Shown here one piece after another: positions 1-6,592 of a stretch of 13,936 nt of DNA (position 1 is the first letter of the stretch; every line of letters begins with the position of its first letter). Position numbers and translations under genes: made by a program. The DNA is from CAZCWX01 sp964502465 (GTDB lineage Bacteria > Desulfobacterota > Binatia > Bin18): the NCBI GenBank assembly GCA_964502465.1, contig CAZCWX010000311.1, forward strand, positions 1 through 13,936, given 5' to 3'. The notes under the pieces were generated by a model that worked only from the letters and a program-made list of their open reading frames with translations, was not told the origin of the DNA and ran no database searches.

Positions 1-807
1 GCCGGTACACATGCCGCCGCGCCGCACGCGAATCCAGTTAATCATGCCCATACTGACGTAAAATCCTTCTCCCTCTTGACCCCAGGTATTCTCCAGCGGC
101 ACCCGACAGTTGTCGAAGATCAACTCACCCGTCATCCCGTCATCCATGATAGTGCGATAGGTGCGACCGATACGGAGGCCAGGTGCGTCTCTTTCAACGA
201 TGAAAGCCGTACCGCCAGCGCTACCCTTGCCTGGATCAGTCATAGCGCAGACCAGGATCAACTCTGCATACGGTGCATTGGTAATGTAGGCTTTGGTCCC
301 GTTGATGATCCACTCATCGCCACGCCGTTCGGCGCGGGTTTCCATACCGAGCACGTCAGATCCGCCACGGTACTCGGTAATGGCATAGGCTGCGGTCCAC
401 TCCCCGCGTACCATCGGCTGCAGATATTTTTGTTTCTGCTCCTCGGTGAGAAACATGAGCATGTGGTTCGGTCCCTCAGTCCATGAGAGCATCCACTGCG
501 TGACCCCGATCCCATGTTGATAAACGGCTTCATGGACGAAAAACATATCAGTGAGGCTAAACCCGCCACCACCAACCTCTTTGGGCATGTGCAGCGCATA
601 AAAGCCGCGCTCCGCCGATCGTTGGCGAATCGTTCGCTGTGCGTCCAGCACTTCCGGCGCGAGCTGACCATCTTCGCGTAGGTAGAGATGTTCGTTCGTC
701 AGATGCGCAGCCAGGTCGCGCTGCATCGGCTCTAACTCATCGGCAATGAAGCGGTGGATATTACTGACTGTGATTTGAACGTGAGAGGGTGAGGTGAAAT
801 CGATCAT
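1..807 (-). CDS. Acyl-CoA dehydrogenase, N-terminal 269 residues (cut by window edge)
   Basis: The ATG at 807-805 opens a frame that stays open to base 1, so the C-terminal third is missing. Seen: an alpha-helical N-terminal part with PKEVGGGGFSL at residues 75-85; the FAD/substrate loop AYAITEYRGGSDV at 140-152; and the beta-domain signature WIINGTKAYITN at 166-177. These are hallmarks of flavin-dependent acyl-CoA dehydrogenases, which make the trans-2-enoyl-CoA and pass electrons to ETF. The usual TEPxxGSD loop reads TEYRGGSD here, which points to a divergent subgroup. The catalytic glutamate of most family members lies further towards the C-terminus, outside the window, so chain-length or substrate class cannot be judged. 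The gene is 64 bp downstream of the DUF2283 gene on the same strand and probably has its own promoter. The family call is secure, the substrate is unknown. Confidence 0.93.
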   Translation of the reverse strand, partial: MIDFTSPSHVQITVSNIHRFIADELEPMQRDLAAHLTNEHLYLREDGQLAPEVLDAQRTIRQRSAERGFYALHMPKEVGGGGFSLTDMFFVHEAVYQHGIGVTQWMLSWTEGPNHMLMFLTEEQKQKYLQPMVRGEWTAAYAITEYRGGSDVLGMETRAERRGDEWIINGTKAYITNAPYAELILVCAMTDPGKGSAGGTAFIVERDAPGLRIGRTYRTIMDDGMTGELIFDNCRVPLENTWGQEGEGFYVSMGMINWIRVRRGGMCTG

Positions 808-871
808 AATGATTTTCTTTCGTTAGAACAGAAAAGGACGAGAGCTCTGGAAGGCGAAAGACGTGCAACGG

Positions 872-1219
872 CTATCCAGCAACAGCTTCCTGCAGGGAAG
901 GGCAAAGTAGGAGGGTACTGACTCCTTGCTCTCTCTCGACAACTTGGAGAAAATGGGTCACTGGGGGAGATGTGAGAATCTTTAAGAGACAGGGTTTAAC
1001 CTCGGGAATCTCTTCTATCCCGGATAAGCGGATCTCTTGCGCAGTCTGGGTGTGAACGGAGAAATTGAAGATTGTTAGTCCAGCAGCTTGCTGCGTCTGT
1101 GGATCTACCCGCAGAAGGATCTGATCGGACAGTTGATAGCCAGTGGCTGCAGTAGGTTGTCCAAAGGTGACATACAGAATGTCTCCTTCTGGATCGTAGG
1201 TGATACGGACAGGTCTCAT
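872..1219 (-). CDS. DUF2283 family protein, putative antitoxin partner
   Basis: This 115-residue protein starts with VRITYDPEGDILYVTFG, the typical opening of DUF2283 proteins (a small beta-rich fold of unknown activity). The C-terminal half, about residues 65-115, is longer than in minimal members and not recognised. The start ATG (1219-1217) is preceded by GGTGAG. That Shine-Dalgarno-like sequence overlaps the stop codon of the upstream gene (1226-1531), and the gap is only 6 bp, so the two genes are almost certainly co-translated. DUF2283 genes are often found beside small nuclease-like or DUF4258-like genes and have been suggested to act as antitoxins; that role is inferred here from the arrangement alone. 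No DNA-binding motif is visible. Confidence 0.8.
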   Translation of the reverse strand: MRPVRITYDPEGDILYVTFGQPTAATGYQLSDQILLRVDPQTQQAAGLTIFNFSVHTQTAQEIRLSGIEEIPEVKPCLLKILTSPPVTHFLQVVEREQGVSTLLLCPSLQEAVAG

Positions 1220-1225
1220 GATTTC

Positions 1226-1531
1226 TCACCCTTTTCGTCGGCGAATCTGATAAGCGGTCAGAATAAAGTTGTTTTCCGTATTGTCAATGGAAAAACCAAA
1301 AAGCACGACAACAACAATGGTGGTGTTGCCACGAGGAAGCCCTTGGCAGTCTCGGTAATAAAGGTACACGTGGGGACGAACTGAATCCTGGAACCTGTGT
1401 CCTCTACGGGCTGTTTCCAGGGTTTGTCCTCTATGTTTTTGCATTTCTGGATGCTCTTCACAGACATGACGCCAGCGTTCGTCAGTGAGGTAAATCTCAT
1501 GTCCTAGCCGATCTTTTACAACTCTGCGCAT
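1226..1531 (-). CDS. Small PBECR/RelE-like nuclease-fold protein, putative toxin
   Basis: This 101-residue protein carries the pattern DRLGHEIYLTDERWRHVCEEHPEM (given as DRLGHEIYLT at 7-16 and ERWRHVCEEHPEM at 18-30), then RFQDSVRPHVYLYYRD and a hydrophobic strand TTIVVVVLFGF. Conserved His, Glu and Arg residues before a strand-rich second half are what I recall for the phage-Barnase-EndoU-ColicinE5/D-RelE-like (PBECR) and DUF4258-like small proteins of bacteria. The exact family is from memory and unverified. The reading GNTTIVVVVLFGFSIDNTENNFILTAYQI looks like intact coding sequence rather than a shadow. It is the first gene of a two-gene unit with the DUF2283 gene 6 bp downstream. The toxin role is an inference. 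Confidence 0.68.
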   Translation of the reverse strand: MRRVVKDRLGHEIYLTDERWRHVCEEHPEMQKHRGQTLETARRGHRFQDSVRPHVYLYYRDCQGLPRGNTTIVVVVLFGFSIDNTENNFILTAYQIRRRKG

Positions 1532-1555
1532 TGCACAGGTTTAGTGTACAGCATC

Positions 1556-1688
1556 TTAGAGAGCGGGGAGCAAGGAGGGCTTTTCTAACCCGCCCCTATC
1601 GGATTCCTCAATGACCATTGCCATCTCAGCTTCAAAGATGACTTCTTTGTTCACATAAGAAAACGAACGTAGCGCATGGTTCCTCCTA
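1556..1688 (-). pseudogene. Possible short gene relic (hotdog or HicB-like tail)
   Basis: On the minus strand a frame ending in TAA at 1558-1556 reads RSFSYVNKEVIFEAEMAM followed by VIEES before it turns into low-quality sequence (GLEKPSLLPAL). The EVIFEAEMAMVIEE stretch has the alternating character of a real protein. It resembles both the end of a FabZ-type hotdog dehydratase and the start of HicB-like antitoxins, and I cannot choose between them. A strong AGGAGG sits at 1682-1687, but the ATG it serves gives only eight codons in another frame. It may be a degraded remnant or chance. Confidence 0.2.
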
Positions 1689-1756
1689 GGGGGTTAGGGA
1701 TTGGGGGATGGTATTTCCCCAGCCCCTAGCCCCCAGTCCCTAACCCCTAAACCCCT
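1687..1756. repeat. G-rich imperfect palindrome with quadruplex-forming potential
   Basis: Plus-strand bases 1688-1709 (AGGGGGTTAGGGATTGGGGG then AT) pair with 1728-1748 as an inverted repeat with few mismatches. On the minus strand, bases 1756-1717 contain six runs of three to five G separated by 2-4 nt (TTTA, TTA, ACT, CTA, CT), a textbook G-quadruplex pattern. It begins 4 bp after the stop codon of the moeA-PBP gene, so it would be the 3' end of that transcript. It could act as a terminator or RNA-stabilising structure, or be a dispersed repeat. Confidence 0.75.
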
Positions 1757-1759
1757 GTC

Positions 1760-3742
1760 TCAGCCTTTTTTTACCGTCCCTGTCTTCGCGGTGTCGTATC
1801 CGTCAAGCTGCTTGACCGCCTGTTTGAACGCTGCGGAGCGGATGACCGATACCAGCTTTTGTCCCTTGTCGCTCGCGAAGAAATCTTTGAGAAAGACCAG
1901 GTCGTAGTCTTCTCGCTCGATCGGGACAAAATCCAGTCCAAGGGCTTTCGCTGCGGACTTAATACCAAGCCCGGTGTCCACGAGACCGCTTGCGACTGCG
2001 ACGGCCACGGCCATGTGTGTGACTTCTTCGCGTTCATAGCCGCGAATGTGCTCTGGTTTGATCTTCAACTTGCTGAGCTTGTAATCCAGCAAAACGCGTG
2101 TTCCTGCGCCAGGCTGACGGTTGATAAACGTGACGTCCTTGCGCGCGAGGTCTTTGATCCCTTTGATCTTTTTCGGATTGCCTTTGGGAACAATGAGTCC
2201 CTGCTCACGAATGACCAGGTTCATCACGACCACTTTGGAGAGCAATTGTTGTTTCTTGAGGTCTGGGAGGTTATATTGGCCGGTCGCAGGGTCGAGGAGA
2301 TGCGTGCCAATCATGTGTGCCTCACCCCGTTTGAGTGCAACCAACCCCCCAAGCGAACCGATATTGCTACCAGAGATTCTCAGTCCCGAATACTGTGCAC
2401 GCAGTTGGTCATCGAGCACACCAATAGTGAGGTCATTACTGCCGGTGAAGAGGAGCGTATGAGCAATTTCTTCGACTGGACGCAACAACTCAACCTCAAC
2501 TTCCTGTCCAGCGTTCAGACCTTCATCGCGTGACGGAATCCGTAACACCCCATCGGCTTTCACCATCGTGGTAATCACGCCGGCTCCGCGACCCAAAGGA
2601 TTCACGATCACTCGATCGCCGACTTGCCCCAAACTCACCCGGACAAATTCTTCCAGGCCGAGGCGCGAGGGAATCTTGCGGGGGAGAGTGGCACGAATCT
2701 TCTGCGGTTCTTCTGCTGGCCGGCCAAGAAAGTGGGCAATCAGCGGGCGGAGGATCTGCTGGCAGATCACCACAGCAGAAACAGGATATCCAGGTAACCC
2801 GATTACTGGCTTTCCAGCGATCATTGCCAGTATTGCCGGCTTCCCTGGCATGACGTCGATGCCATGTACCAGGACCTCACCGAGCGATTCCAGTGCCCGG
2901 ACGGTGAAGTCATGTTCGCCAGCTGAGGAGCCAGCGATGATAACGACAATATCGTGGTTTTTGACTGCCTTTGTTAAAGCTTTAGTAATCTTCAATAGAT
3001 CATCGACGACCCGTGGGAGACGCTGTGCTTCTCCTCCCCACTCTTCGACAAAGGCTGCGGTCACTCGTGAATTGAACTCGATGATCCGACCGGGTTGTGG
3101 TGGTTCGCCTGGTTCAATCAGTTCCGAACCGGTAGGGATAATCCCCACGGTCGGCTTGGCAACCACAGGAATTGTCGTGTGCCCAGCAGCCAGAAGCGCA
3201 CCGATGTCGTAAGGGCGGAGTTTGTGACCACGGGGCAGCAACGGTTCAGTGGCGACAATGTCTTCGCCGACGAGACGCACATGTTGCCAGGGAGTTGCGG
3301 CGTCGCGAATCTCTACTTCTTGTACGTTTTTTTTAAACACTCGCTCGATCATCACCACCGCATTCGCCCACGATGGGAGCGGGTGTCCGGTATCGACATA
3401 CTGGAAAATCCGCTGGACTCCGTTGCGACCGTGCTGAGCGCCTGTGGACTCTGTCTCTTTCAGGGTGACTGCGGAAAATTCACTCGCCCCAAAAGTGTCT
3501 TCTGCACGCACGGCAATCCCATCCATCGCTGCGCCATGGTAATGGGGAGCCGAGAGCAGGGCGAAGATCGGCTCGGCGGTAGTGCGGTGAAGCGCTTTTT
3601 CGACAAGCATAGTCTCTGTCCGCTTGGGCAGCGTGACGGCGTTCAGAAAGATTGCCAGCGCCTCATGCAGCGGTTTTTTCTTTAAGTACCGCTTGCGTTC
3701 GGGGTGGTCTGTTTTGTGTTCGATTGCATGGTGATTGTGCAT
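1760..3742 (-). CDS. MoeA molybdopterin molybdenumtransferase fused to a LysR/PBP-type ligand-binding domain
   Basis: This 660-residue protein acts in molybdenum cofactor synthesis. Residues ~25-425 are a MoeA module: AAMDGIAVRAED (Asp74), PTGSELIEPGE (Glu207), IIAGSSAGEHDFT (Asp278), MPGKP and IGLPGYPVSAVV, with a MoeA C-terminal domain ending near 420. Residues ~428-650 form a periplasmic-binding-protein-like domain (LLFTGSNDLTIGVLDDQL, AHMIGTHLLDPATGQYN, RQPGAGTRVLLDY, VASGLVDTGLGI). This is the known MoeA-LysR substrate-domain architecture of bacteria and archaea. The frame is open to 3991, but the upstream part overlaps moeA. The ATG at 3742-3740 is chosen because it lies after the moeA stop and has GAGAG upstream. 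The gene is third in the operon nitrilase-moeA-moeA-PBP. In the motif that is usually SGGxSxGxxD, the first Gly-Gly reads AG, which is common in this fusion type. The ligand of the PBP part (molybdate, tungstate or other) is unknown. Confidence 0.92.
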   Translation of the reverse strand: MHNHHAIEHKTDHPERKRYLKKKPLHEALAIFLNAVTLPKRTETMLVEKALHRTTAEPIFALLSAPHYHGAAMDGIAVRAEDTFGASEFSAVTLKETESTGAQHGRNGVQRIFQYVDTGHPLPSWANAVVMIERVFKKNVQEVEIRDAATPWQHVRLVGEDIVATEPLLPRGHKLRPYDIGALLAAGHTTIPVVAKPTVGIIPTGSELIEPGEPPQPGRIIEFNSRVTAAFVEEWGGEAQRLPRVVDDLLKITKALTKAVKNHDIVVIIAGSSAGEHDFTVRALESLGEVLVHGIDVMPGKPAILAMIAGKPVIGLPGYPVSAVVICQQILRPLIAHFLGRPAEEPQKIRATLPRKIPSRLGLEEFVRVSLGQVGDRVIVNPLGRGAGVITTMVKADGVLRIPSRDEGLNAGQEVEVELLRPVEEIAHTLLFTGSNDLTIGVLDDQLRAQYSGLRISGSNIGSLGGLVALKRGEAHMIGTHLLDPATGQYNLPDLKKQQLLSKVVVMNLVIREQGLIVPKGNPKKIKGIKDLARKDVTFINRQPGAGTRVLLDYKLSKLKIKPEHIRGYEREEVTHMAVAVAVASGLVDTGLGIKSAAKALGLDFVPIEREDYDLVFLKDFFASDKGQKLVSVIRSAAFKQAVKQLDGYDTAKTGTVKKG

Positions 3743-3768
3743 AATGCGTAAGCTCTCAGCAGTAAAAT

Positions 3769-3845
3769 GAGGAATCGGAGAAGCGGAGAAATGGTGAATC
3801 GGCGACAACAATCCCTTCTCCCATTCCCCCATTCTCCGTTTCCCC
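3769..3845. repeat. Imperfect palindrome of GGAGAA-type sequence between the two moeA genes
   Basis: Bases 3769-3794 and the reverse complement of 3820-3845 match at 19 of 26 positions by hand count (core CGGAGAA in both arms). The element fills most of the 109-bp gap between the moeA stop (3852) and the moeA-PBP start (3742). A long hairpin in the intercistronic mRNA is possible and could reduce expression of the second moeA. The purine-rich, low-complexity composition resembles dispersed spacer sequence rather than a protein-binding site. Confidence 0.6.
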
Positions 3846-3851
3846 GGTTCT

Positions 3852-5120
3852 TCAGAAGAGAAGAATTTCCACCTCTTCCCCTGCTTCCTTCCCCTCTTCG
3901 TCGTGTGGAATACACACCATGCCGTCCGCTTTGACAAGGCTAAAGATGGCTCCTGACTTGCCTGGCAGAGGGAAGGCGAGCAGTGCCCCATTTTTTTGCT
4001 CGAGTGTCACTCGTATATAGTCTTCTCGTCCCGGAGCAGAAGCAACATTCTGTGCCAGCCGTGCGCGGGTTGTCCGGCTCGGGGCAAACGCGGTTGTTGC
4101 AGGTTCTCCACCTACCATGCGAATCAGAGGAGCACCGAACAGGGAAAAAACTACCAGTGCAGAGACCGGGTGCCCTGGCAGCCCCATCACCGGTTTTCCT
4201 ACGGCTTTGGCAAAAATCGTTGGCTTGCCTGGGGCAATGGAGATCCCATGAAAGAAGATTTCTGAGCGCGGGAATGAACAGATGACATCGACAGTCATGT
4301 CTTTGGTGCCAACCGAGCTCCCGCCAGAGATCATCACCACATCTGCGACTTTGAGGGCGTGAGTCATGATTTTCTCGAACGCGGCGCGGTCGTCTCTCAC
4401 CACACCAAGGTCCAACGGCTCACCTCCTGCTTCAGCGATCATCGCTCGCAAAGAATACTGATTGACGTTGCGGACCTGGCCAGGTTTCGGTGTCTGGGTC
4501 GGTGCAACAATTTCATCCCCGGTAGAGATAAGCGCGACAACCGGGCGACTATGGACTGGGACCGTGGTGATACCAACTCCTGTCAGAGCCCCGAGGTCTT
4601 GCGCACGCAAGCGCCTTCCCGAGGTGAAAATCTGCACACCTTTTTGTATATCTTCTCCGATCCGCAGGATGTTTTCCCAGGGAGAGACGCTGCGATGGAC
4701 CTCGATTGTGCCATCCCCCATTTCTTCGGTGTACTCGACCATCACCATAGAATCTGCACCCGGAGGCAGCATCCCGCCAGTGGCGATGCGCATAGCCTCG
4801 CTCTTCTTGAGAGTACGCTTCGCCTCTTTCCCCATCTCGACCGTGCTAACCAGCTTCAGATACATTGGCAAGCTAGGAGAGGCACCAAACGTGTCCTGGG
4901 CACGCACAGCATAGCCGTCCATATTAGTACGGTGAAAATGTGGCAAATCGACTGGCGAGATGAGAGCTTTGGCTAACACACGACCACAAGCCTCAAAGAT
5001 CGGCACTGTCTCCACTTTGGTTTTCGGAGCAAAGGCAGCAAGTTGCTCGCGCGCCTCCGCTGAGGCCACAACCCGGAAGAAGGCTTTGACTGGTGCTACA
5101 GCCGCCGATGCGCGAGACAC
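3852..5120 (-). CDS. moeA: Molybdopterin molybdenumtransferase MoeA
   Basis: This 422-residue protein inserts molybdate into adenylylated molybdopterin, the last step of molybdenum cofactor synthesis in the cytoplasm. Seen in order: FFRVVASAEAREQLAAF (14-30), the usual MoeA opening; HRTNMDGYAVRAQDTF with Asp68; the domain II stretch ATGGMLPPGADSMVMVEY (113-130); VALISTGDEIV with Asp202/Glu203; MISGGSSVGTKDMT (263-276), the GG-S-x-G-x-x-D core of the MPT-binding domain; APGKPTIFAKAVGKP; and MGLPGHPVSA (312-321). The length is normal. The start is a GTG at 5120-5118 with GAGGAGGG 7 nt upstream, inside the nitrilase gene. The 25-bp overlap with that gene implies translational coupling. It is the cleaner of the two MoeA proteins encoded here, with a full SGG motif, and is likely the main catalytic one. 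Confidence 0.95.
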   Translation of the reverse strand: MSRASAAVAPVKAFFRVVASAEAREQLAAFAPKTKVETVPIFEACGRVLAKALISPVDLPHFHRTNMDGYAVRAQDTFGASPSLPMYLKLVSTVEMGKEAKRTLKKSEAMRIATGGMLPPGADSMVMVEYTEEMGDGTIEVHRSVSPWENILRIGEDIQKGVQIFTSGRRLRAQDLGALTGVGITTVPVHSRPVVALISTGDEIVAPTQTPKPGQVRNVNQYSLRAMIAEAGGEPLDLGVVRDDRAAFEKIMTHALKVADVVMISGGSSVGTKDMTVDVICSFPRSEIFFHGISIAPGKPTIFAKAVGKPVMGLPGHPVSALVVFSLFGAPLIRMVGGEPATTAFAPSRTTRARLAQNVASAPGREDYIRVTLEQKNGALLAFPLPGKSGAIFSLVKADGMVCIPHDEEGKEAGEEVEILLF

Positions 5121-5899
5121 GGCAGTTCCCTCCTCACTTTTTCCAGATAGTCGCGATCGATCTCAGCGGTGATGAAACATGCTTTATCCGGTGCACGAGC
5201 GATGACCTTGCCCCACGGGTCGATGATCATGGAGTTGCCGTAATCGGCGAAACCGTGAACGTTCTTGCCAATCTGGTTAGGGGCAATGACATAGGCTTGA
5301 TTCTCGATCGCTCGGGCTCGCAATAGCGACTCCCAATGGGCTGCGCCAGTGGGAAAAGTGAATGCGGACGGCACAAAAAGCACTTCTGCGCCTTTATCGG
5401 CAAGGCGACGATACAACTCAGGGAATCGTAAATCGTAACAGACGGAAAGGCCGAAGATGCCCAGCGGTGTTGCACATGTTACGACCTCTTGCCCTGGTTT
5501 CATGGTGTCAGATTCTTTGGTGCGGACTTGACCAGGGATGTCGATGTCGAAGAGGTGGATTTTGCGATACTGCGCCAAGGTTTCTCCTTCAGGGCTGAAA
5601 AGCAGGCTCGTGTTGTGTGAGCGGGTTTCATTGGTCTTTTCTAAAAACGAACCGGCGAGGAGATAAATCTGGTAACGTCGAGCTAGCTCTTGCAACCGCT
5701 GTGAAGTCGGACCGGGGATGGATTCGGCCTGCCCGGCTGACTCGGCTCTTGGTCCACGCCATGAGAAAACTTCGGGCAAGACAATGAGGGTTGCGCCACG
5801 TTCGACAGCCAGGCGCACAAAGGTCTCAGCCTTCACCAGGTTTTCTTCTTTTGATGAAGAAGCGGTCATCTGTATAGCGGCGGCGAGATACGATCGCAT
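5096..5899 (-). CDS. Carbon-nitrogen hydrolase (nitrilase superfamily, Nit/omega-amidase-like)
   Basis: This 267-residue cytoplasmic amidohydrolase has the Glu-Lys-Cys triad of the nitrilase superfamily: Glu43 in VLPEVFSW, Lys113 in YRKIHLFDID and Cys154 in LSVCYDLRFPELYR. The CYDLRFPELYR form and the overall length fit the Nit1/Nit2 branch (deaminated glutathione amidase or omega-amidase), which hydrolyses amides rather than nitriles. The exact substrate cannot be read from sequence. AGGAGGAG lies just before the ATG at 5899. The gene opens the operon with the two moeA genes, and its last 25 bp contain the ribosome-binding site and start of moeA. I know of no biochemical link between this amidase and molybdenum cofactor synthesis, so the grouping may be lineage-specific convenience. 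Confidence 0.92.
   Translation of the reverse strand: MRSYLAAAIQMTASSSKEENLVKAETFVRLAVERGATLIVLPEVFSWRGPRAESAGQAESIPGPTSQRLQELARRYQIYLLAGSFLEKTNETRSHNTSLLFSPEGETLAQYRKIHLFDIDIPGQVRTKESDTMKPGQEVVTCATPLGIFGLSVCYDLRFPELYRRLADKGAEVLFVPSAFTFPTGAAHWESLLRARAIENQAYVIAPNQIGKNVHGFADYGNSMIIDPWGKVIARAPDKACFITAEIDRDYLEKVRRELPCLAHRRL
5128..5135 (-). promoter_or_regulatory. Shine-Dalgarno site for moeA inside the nitrilase gene
   Basis: The minus strand reads GAGGAGGG, 7 nt before the GTG at 5120-5118. It lies within the codons for VRRE of the nitrilase protein. This near-perfect site decides the GTG start, since no ATG occurs nearby in that frame. Confidence 0.7.
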
Positions 5900-5965
5900 A
5901 TCTGCTCCTCCTGCAAGCGAACACTAACGAAGCCTGGCAGAGGGGTCAAGGCAAGTGCGTGGGCG

Positions 5966-6064
5966 TCAGGTTTGGACGAGCTCCTCCAACACTGCCTTGT
6001 CTTCTCGTAGATCCTTGGTATCAAATCCCTCAGTGAACCAGTAGTAAATCTCCGCCAGCATCTG
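5966..6064 (-). pseudogene. Remnant of the C-terminal end of an ATPase/adenylate-cyclase-type TPR protein
   Basis: After the stop of the EVE gene the same minus-strand frame continues as QMLAEIYYWFTEGFDT then KDLREDKAVLEELVQT and a TGA at 5968-5966. LAEIYxWFTEGFDTxDLxxAKALLEEL is, as I recall, the very conserved C-terminus of large AAA-ATPase/guanylate-cyclase TPR proteins that are abundant in some environmental bacteria. Only about 32 codons survive. Nothing upstream belongs to that gene, because the EVE gene replaces it. An ATG at 6061-6059 exists but has no ribosome-binding site. It is best read as a gene tail left by recombination or deletion. The rest of the gap, 5900-5965, shows nothing. 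Confidence 0.6.
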
Positions 6065-6532
6065 CTACGCTTCTGTCCTCTTGGTACAATTCTTGTTGGT
6101 CCGTGGTCGCCACTTCTTCAGAGGAGCATCGTTCCCTTTGGCGACGATAACTGAAAATTCTTCTTGCGTCAGTGGCATGACAGAGAGGCGGGCCTGTTTA
6201 ATCAATGCGATGTTTTGTAGGCGTTTTTCTTTCTTGATATCACTTAAAGGAACTGGGGTTTTGAGTGTCTCGACTGGCTCAATATCAACCACGACCCAGC
6301 GTGAGTCATTGGTAGTGGGATCTGAGTAAGCTTCTGTGATGACGCGAGCGATGCCAACAACCGCGAGCCCTTCGTTACTGTGATAGAAGAGGGCCAGGTC
6401 GCCTTTGCGCATGGCTTGCAGGTTGTTGCGCGCTTGATAATTTCTTACACCGTCCCAGTATGTCCGTTTGTCTTTGAGCAAGTGGTCCCATGAGTACGTG
6501 TACGGTTCGGATTTCACCAGCCAGTAGCTCAT
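6065..6532 (-). CDS. EVE domain-containing protein
   Basis: This 155-residue protein is essentially one EVE (PUA-like) domain: MSYWLVKSEPYTYSWDHL at the N-terminus, TYWDGVRNYQARNNLQ (24-39), MRKGDLALFYHSN (41-53), GLAVVGIARV and WVVVDIEPVETL. These match the bacterial homologues of thymocyte nuclear protein 1. EVE domains bind modified bases in DNA or RNA, and fused versions occur in restriction and defence proteins. This one stands alone, so a housekeeping RNA-related role is as likely as defence. GGGAGG lies 12 nt before the ATG. The last ~18 residues are basic and unremarkable. The gene is divergent from the hydrolase at 6679 and ends directly against an unrelated gene remnant. Confidence 0.93.
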   Translation of the reverse strand: MSYWLVKSEPYTYSWDHLLKDKRTYWDGVRNYQARNNLQAMRKGDLALFYHSNEGLAVVGIARVITEAYSDPTTNDSRWVVVDIEPVETLKTPVPLSDIKKEKRLQNIALIKQARLSVMPLTQEEFSVIVAKGNDAPLKKWRPRTNKNCTKRTEA

Positions 6533-6552
6533 ATGCTGTATCTGCCTCCCGT

Positions 6553-6581
6553 TTGCCTTTCCTGGCAGGGGTCTCTATAAG
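6553..6581 (+). promoter_or_regulatory. Candidate sigma-70 promoter for the CocE hydrolase gene
   Basis: TTGCCT at 6553-6558 and TATAAG at 6576-6581 are separated by 17 bp, four and five matches to the consensus hexamers respectively. The site lies in the divergent region between the EVE gene and the hydrolase, about 100 bp before the ATG. Transcription would pass through the palindrome at 6593-6641. Confidence 0.4.
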
Positions 6582-6592
6582 AAAGAGCGTTC

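Noticed and set aside
76..671. Open frames on both strands inside the acyl-CoA dehydrogenase gene
   Set aside because: Both are shadows of the dehydrogenase frame, with no ribosome-binding site and atypical composition.
1859..2533. 224-codon open frame on the plus strand
   Set aside because: Antisense to the PBP domain of the moeA fusion, with no family resemblance.
3743..3991. Upstream extension of the moeA-PBP frame to 743 residues
   Set aside because: It would overlap the end of moeA and run through low-complexity palindromic spacer. MoeA homology starts after the ATG at 3742.
4359..4976. 205-codon open frame on the plus strand
   Set aside because: Antisense shadow of moeA; the His/Arg/Asp-rich composition is typical of a mirrored frame.
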